Shown here: positions 26,598 to 27,411 of the stretch, in pieces
Layout: every line of letters begins with the position of its first letter
Position numbering within the stretch: position 1 is the first letter of the stretch
Assembly (NCBI GenBank): GCA_030998015.1
Contig: JARWMV010000181.1
Location: forward strand, 1-27,411
Direction of reading: 5' to 3'
Length of the DNA: 27,411 nt
Source: Ceratorhiza oryzae-sativae
Lineage: Eukaryota; Basidiomycota; Agaricomycetes; Cantharellales; Ceratobasidiaceae
The notes under the pieces: model-generated
What the model saw: the letters and a program-made list of their open reading frames with translations, nothing else
Told to the model about the DNA's origin: nothing
The model's database searches: none
Translations under genes and position numbers: made by a program

Positions 26598-27268
26598 AAG
26601 TATCGGTGATGATATGGAATTAACACTCAAGCAATTTAAAGGGGCTATTAAGGAAGACAAGCAAATTTATAAAAAAGGAGGTTAATCGTACCAAAAGCCA
26701 CATATTAACAAATAAAAAAATGTGGCGATCCTAAGGGAAACCTTAATATTAGTACTTCCCGAACCAAAACATTGTAATAGGGAAAGGAAAGTAAATCAAC
26801 CGAGACTCCGAAAGTAATGGTGAGTGAAATCGGACCAGCCTATCAATAATTTAAAAACTGAAATTTCTTTTGAACAAGATTTTATTTTCAATAAATGAGC
26901 CACAGAAGGTGTTAGCCCTGTAAGGGTTTAAATTGTTGTTTATCAAGTACGATGAGAGTTAACTTGTCGGAATAAAGGGGAACCATCCTCTAAGGGCTAA
27001 GTATTATAAATTTAGCGATAGTGAACAGTACTGTAAAGGAAAGATGAAAAGAAAGTAGATGACTAGTGAAAAGATCCTGAATTAGTCGCTCTATAAGCAG
27101 TCGGAATTGAACTAAAAATATATTTTAGCAGAAATAACGACGTACCTTTTGCATAATGGGTCAGCAAGTTAATATGAGTAGCGAGGTTAAAAGCCCTAGC
27201 GAAAGCGACTGTACCATTATAATACAAAATATAAAGGTAACGGGATTATGTTACTGATATTAGACCCG
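26598..27268 (+). rRNA. rnl: Large-subunit rRNA, 5' part
   Basis: Follows the bacterial 23S domain I-II landmarks in order: GGCTATTAAGGAAGACAAGC, then GAAAGTAAATCAACCGAGAC with TCCG and TGAGTGAAATCGG, GGGGAACCATCCTCTAAGG, GATAGTGAACAGTACTGT with GGAAAGATGAAAAG, GACGTACCTTTTGCATAATG with GGTCAGC, GAGGTTAAAAGCC, and ATTAGACCCG. The 5' end is approximate (26590-26620). No hairpin element lies in this part. It breaks off at a group I intron after the AGACCC region and continues beyond the window. Confidence 0.93.
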
Positions 27269-27411
27269 ACACGCATTCTGGGAAAATGCTAAATTGGGTT
27301 AAACTATCAAACTCCGGGGACCTCCTAAAGATTGTAATACCAAGCTGCAGTGGAAACGCTGCAAGTGGCTGGAGTAATTACCCAGGTATGGTAACAAGTT
27401 ACAATATGAGT
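27269..27411 (+). other. Group I intron in rnl, 5' part
   Basis: After ATTAGACCCG the rRNA should continue AACCCGGTGATC but does not. Instead come a hairpin GCATT...AATGC and then AACTATCAAACTCCGGGGAC, TAATACCAAG, GTGGCTGGAGTAATTACCCA and GGTATGGTAA, the conserved core segments of IB-type group I introns common in fungal and algal rnl. The exact 5' splice site (27261-27272) is not fixed. The P7 3' strand, any ORF and the 3' exon are outside the window. Confidence 0.75.

Overview
This window looks like mitochondrial DNA of an early-diverging, probably chytrid-like, fungus. The evidence is a fungal-type Cox1 C-terminus ending in LPVQS, a 52-residue Atp8 starting [12 protein letters not shown], the 5' part of a mitochondrial large-subunit rRNA, tRNA-Trp(CCA) and tRNA-His(GTG), group I introns with GIY-YIG and LAGLIDADG homing-endonuclease ORFs, and a very large load of GC-rich hairpin repeats like the double-hairpin elements known from Allomyces and other zoosporic fungi. 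Trp codons seen are TGG, the tRNA-Trp anticodon is CCA, and TAA and TAG both sit where stops are expected, so the usual fungal mitochondrial UGA=Trp code is not supported. The species is not identified.

Layout. (1) 1-14599 is one giant head-to-head palindrome (IR1). Its two 7.3 kb arms meet without a spacer at about 7301, inside a hairpin element, and differ only by a few small indels. Each arm carries, reading outward from the centre: a cox1 intron whose GIY-YIG endonuclease ORF is cut into pieces; inside that ORF, a second group I intron with its own LAGLIDADG ORF (a twintron), itself cut by five hairpin elements; a 43-nt cox1 exon (NLTFFPQHFLGLAG); and the start of the next cox1 intron with tRNA-Trp on the opposite strand. 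(2) 14600-16258: the rest of that intron with a clear group I P7 core, then the last cox1 exon, whose normal end runs directly into a repeat that supplies a 32-codon tail and the stop. (3) 16259-22777: mostly repeats, with a second inverted repeat (IR2, 856-nt arms) flanking the spacer that carries atp8. (4) 22778-26126: repeats, a broken LAGLIDADG ORF and a 5' half-copy of tRNA-His. (5) 26127-27411: tRNA-His, then rnl, which is interrupted by a group I intron just before the window ends.

The main result is the architecture of the repeats. The largest family (A, 19 copies, 15 of them 222 bp) is a double hairpin. Another family (B, about 177-248 bp) lies between 5-nt direct repeats (TCATA, TCAAA). 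Several families occur as 'empty' and 'filled' versions in which one hairpin sits exactly in the loop or arm of another, up to three levels deep. Precise removal of several elements together with one direct-repeat copy rejoins recognisable endonuclease reading frames. The elements crowd introns, endonuclease ORFs and spacers, and are absent from atp8, the visible rnl and the interior of the cox1 exons. They also sit at the IR1 centre and at recombinant junctions, so they probably drive rearrangement.

On the + strand the host genes run cox1 (3' end) - atp8 - trnH - rnl. The 5' exons of cox1 are not here. The palindrome centre lies upstream of the first visible cox1 intron segment, so the intron and gene are truncated there, or continue elsewhere.
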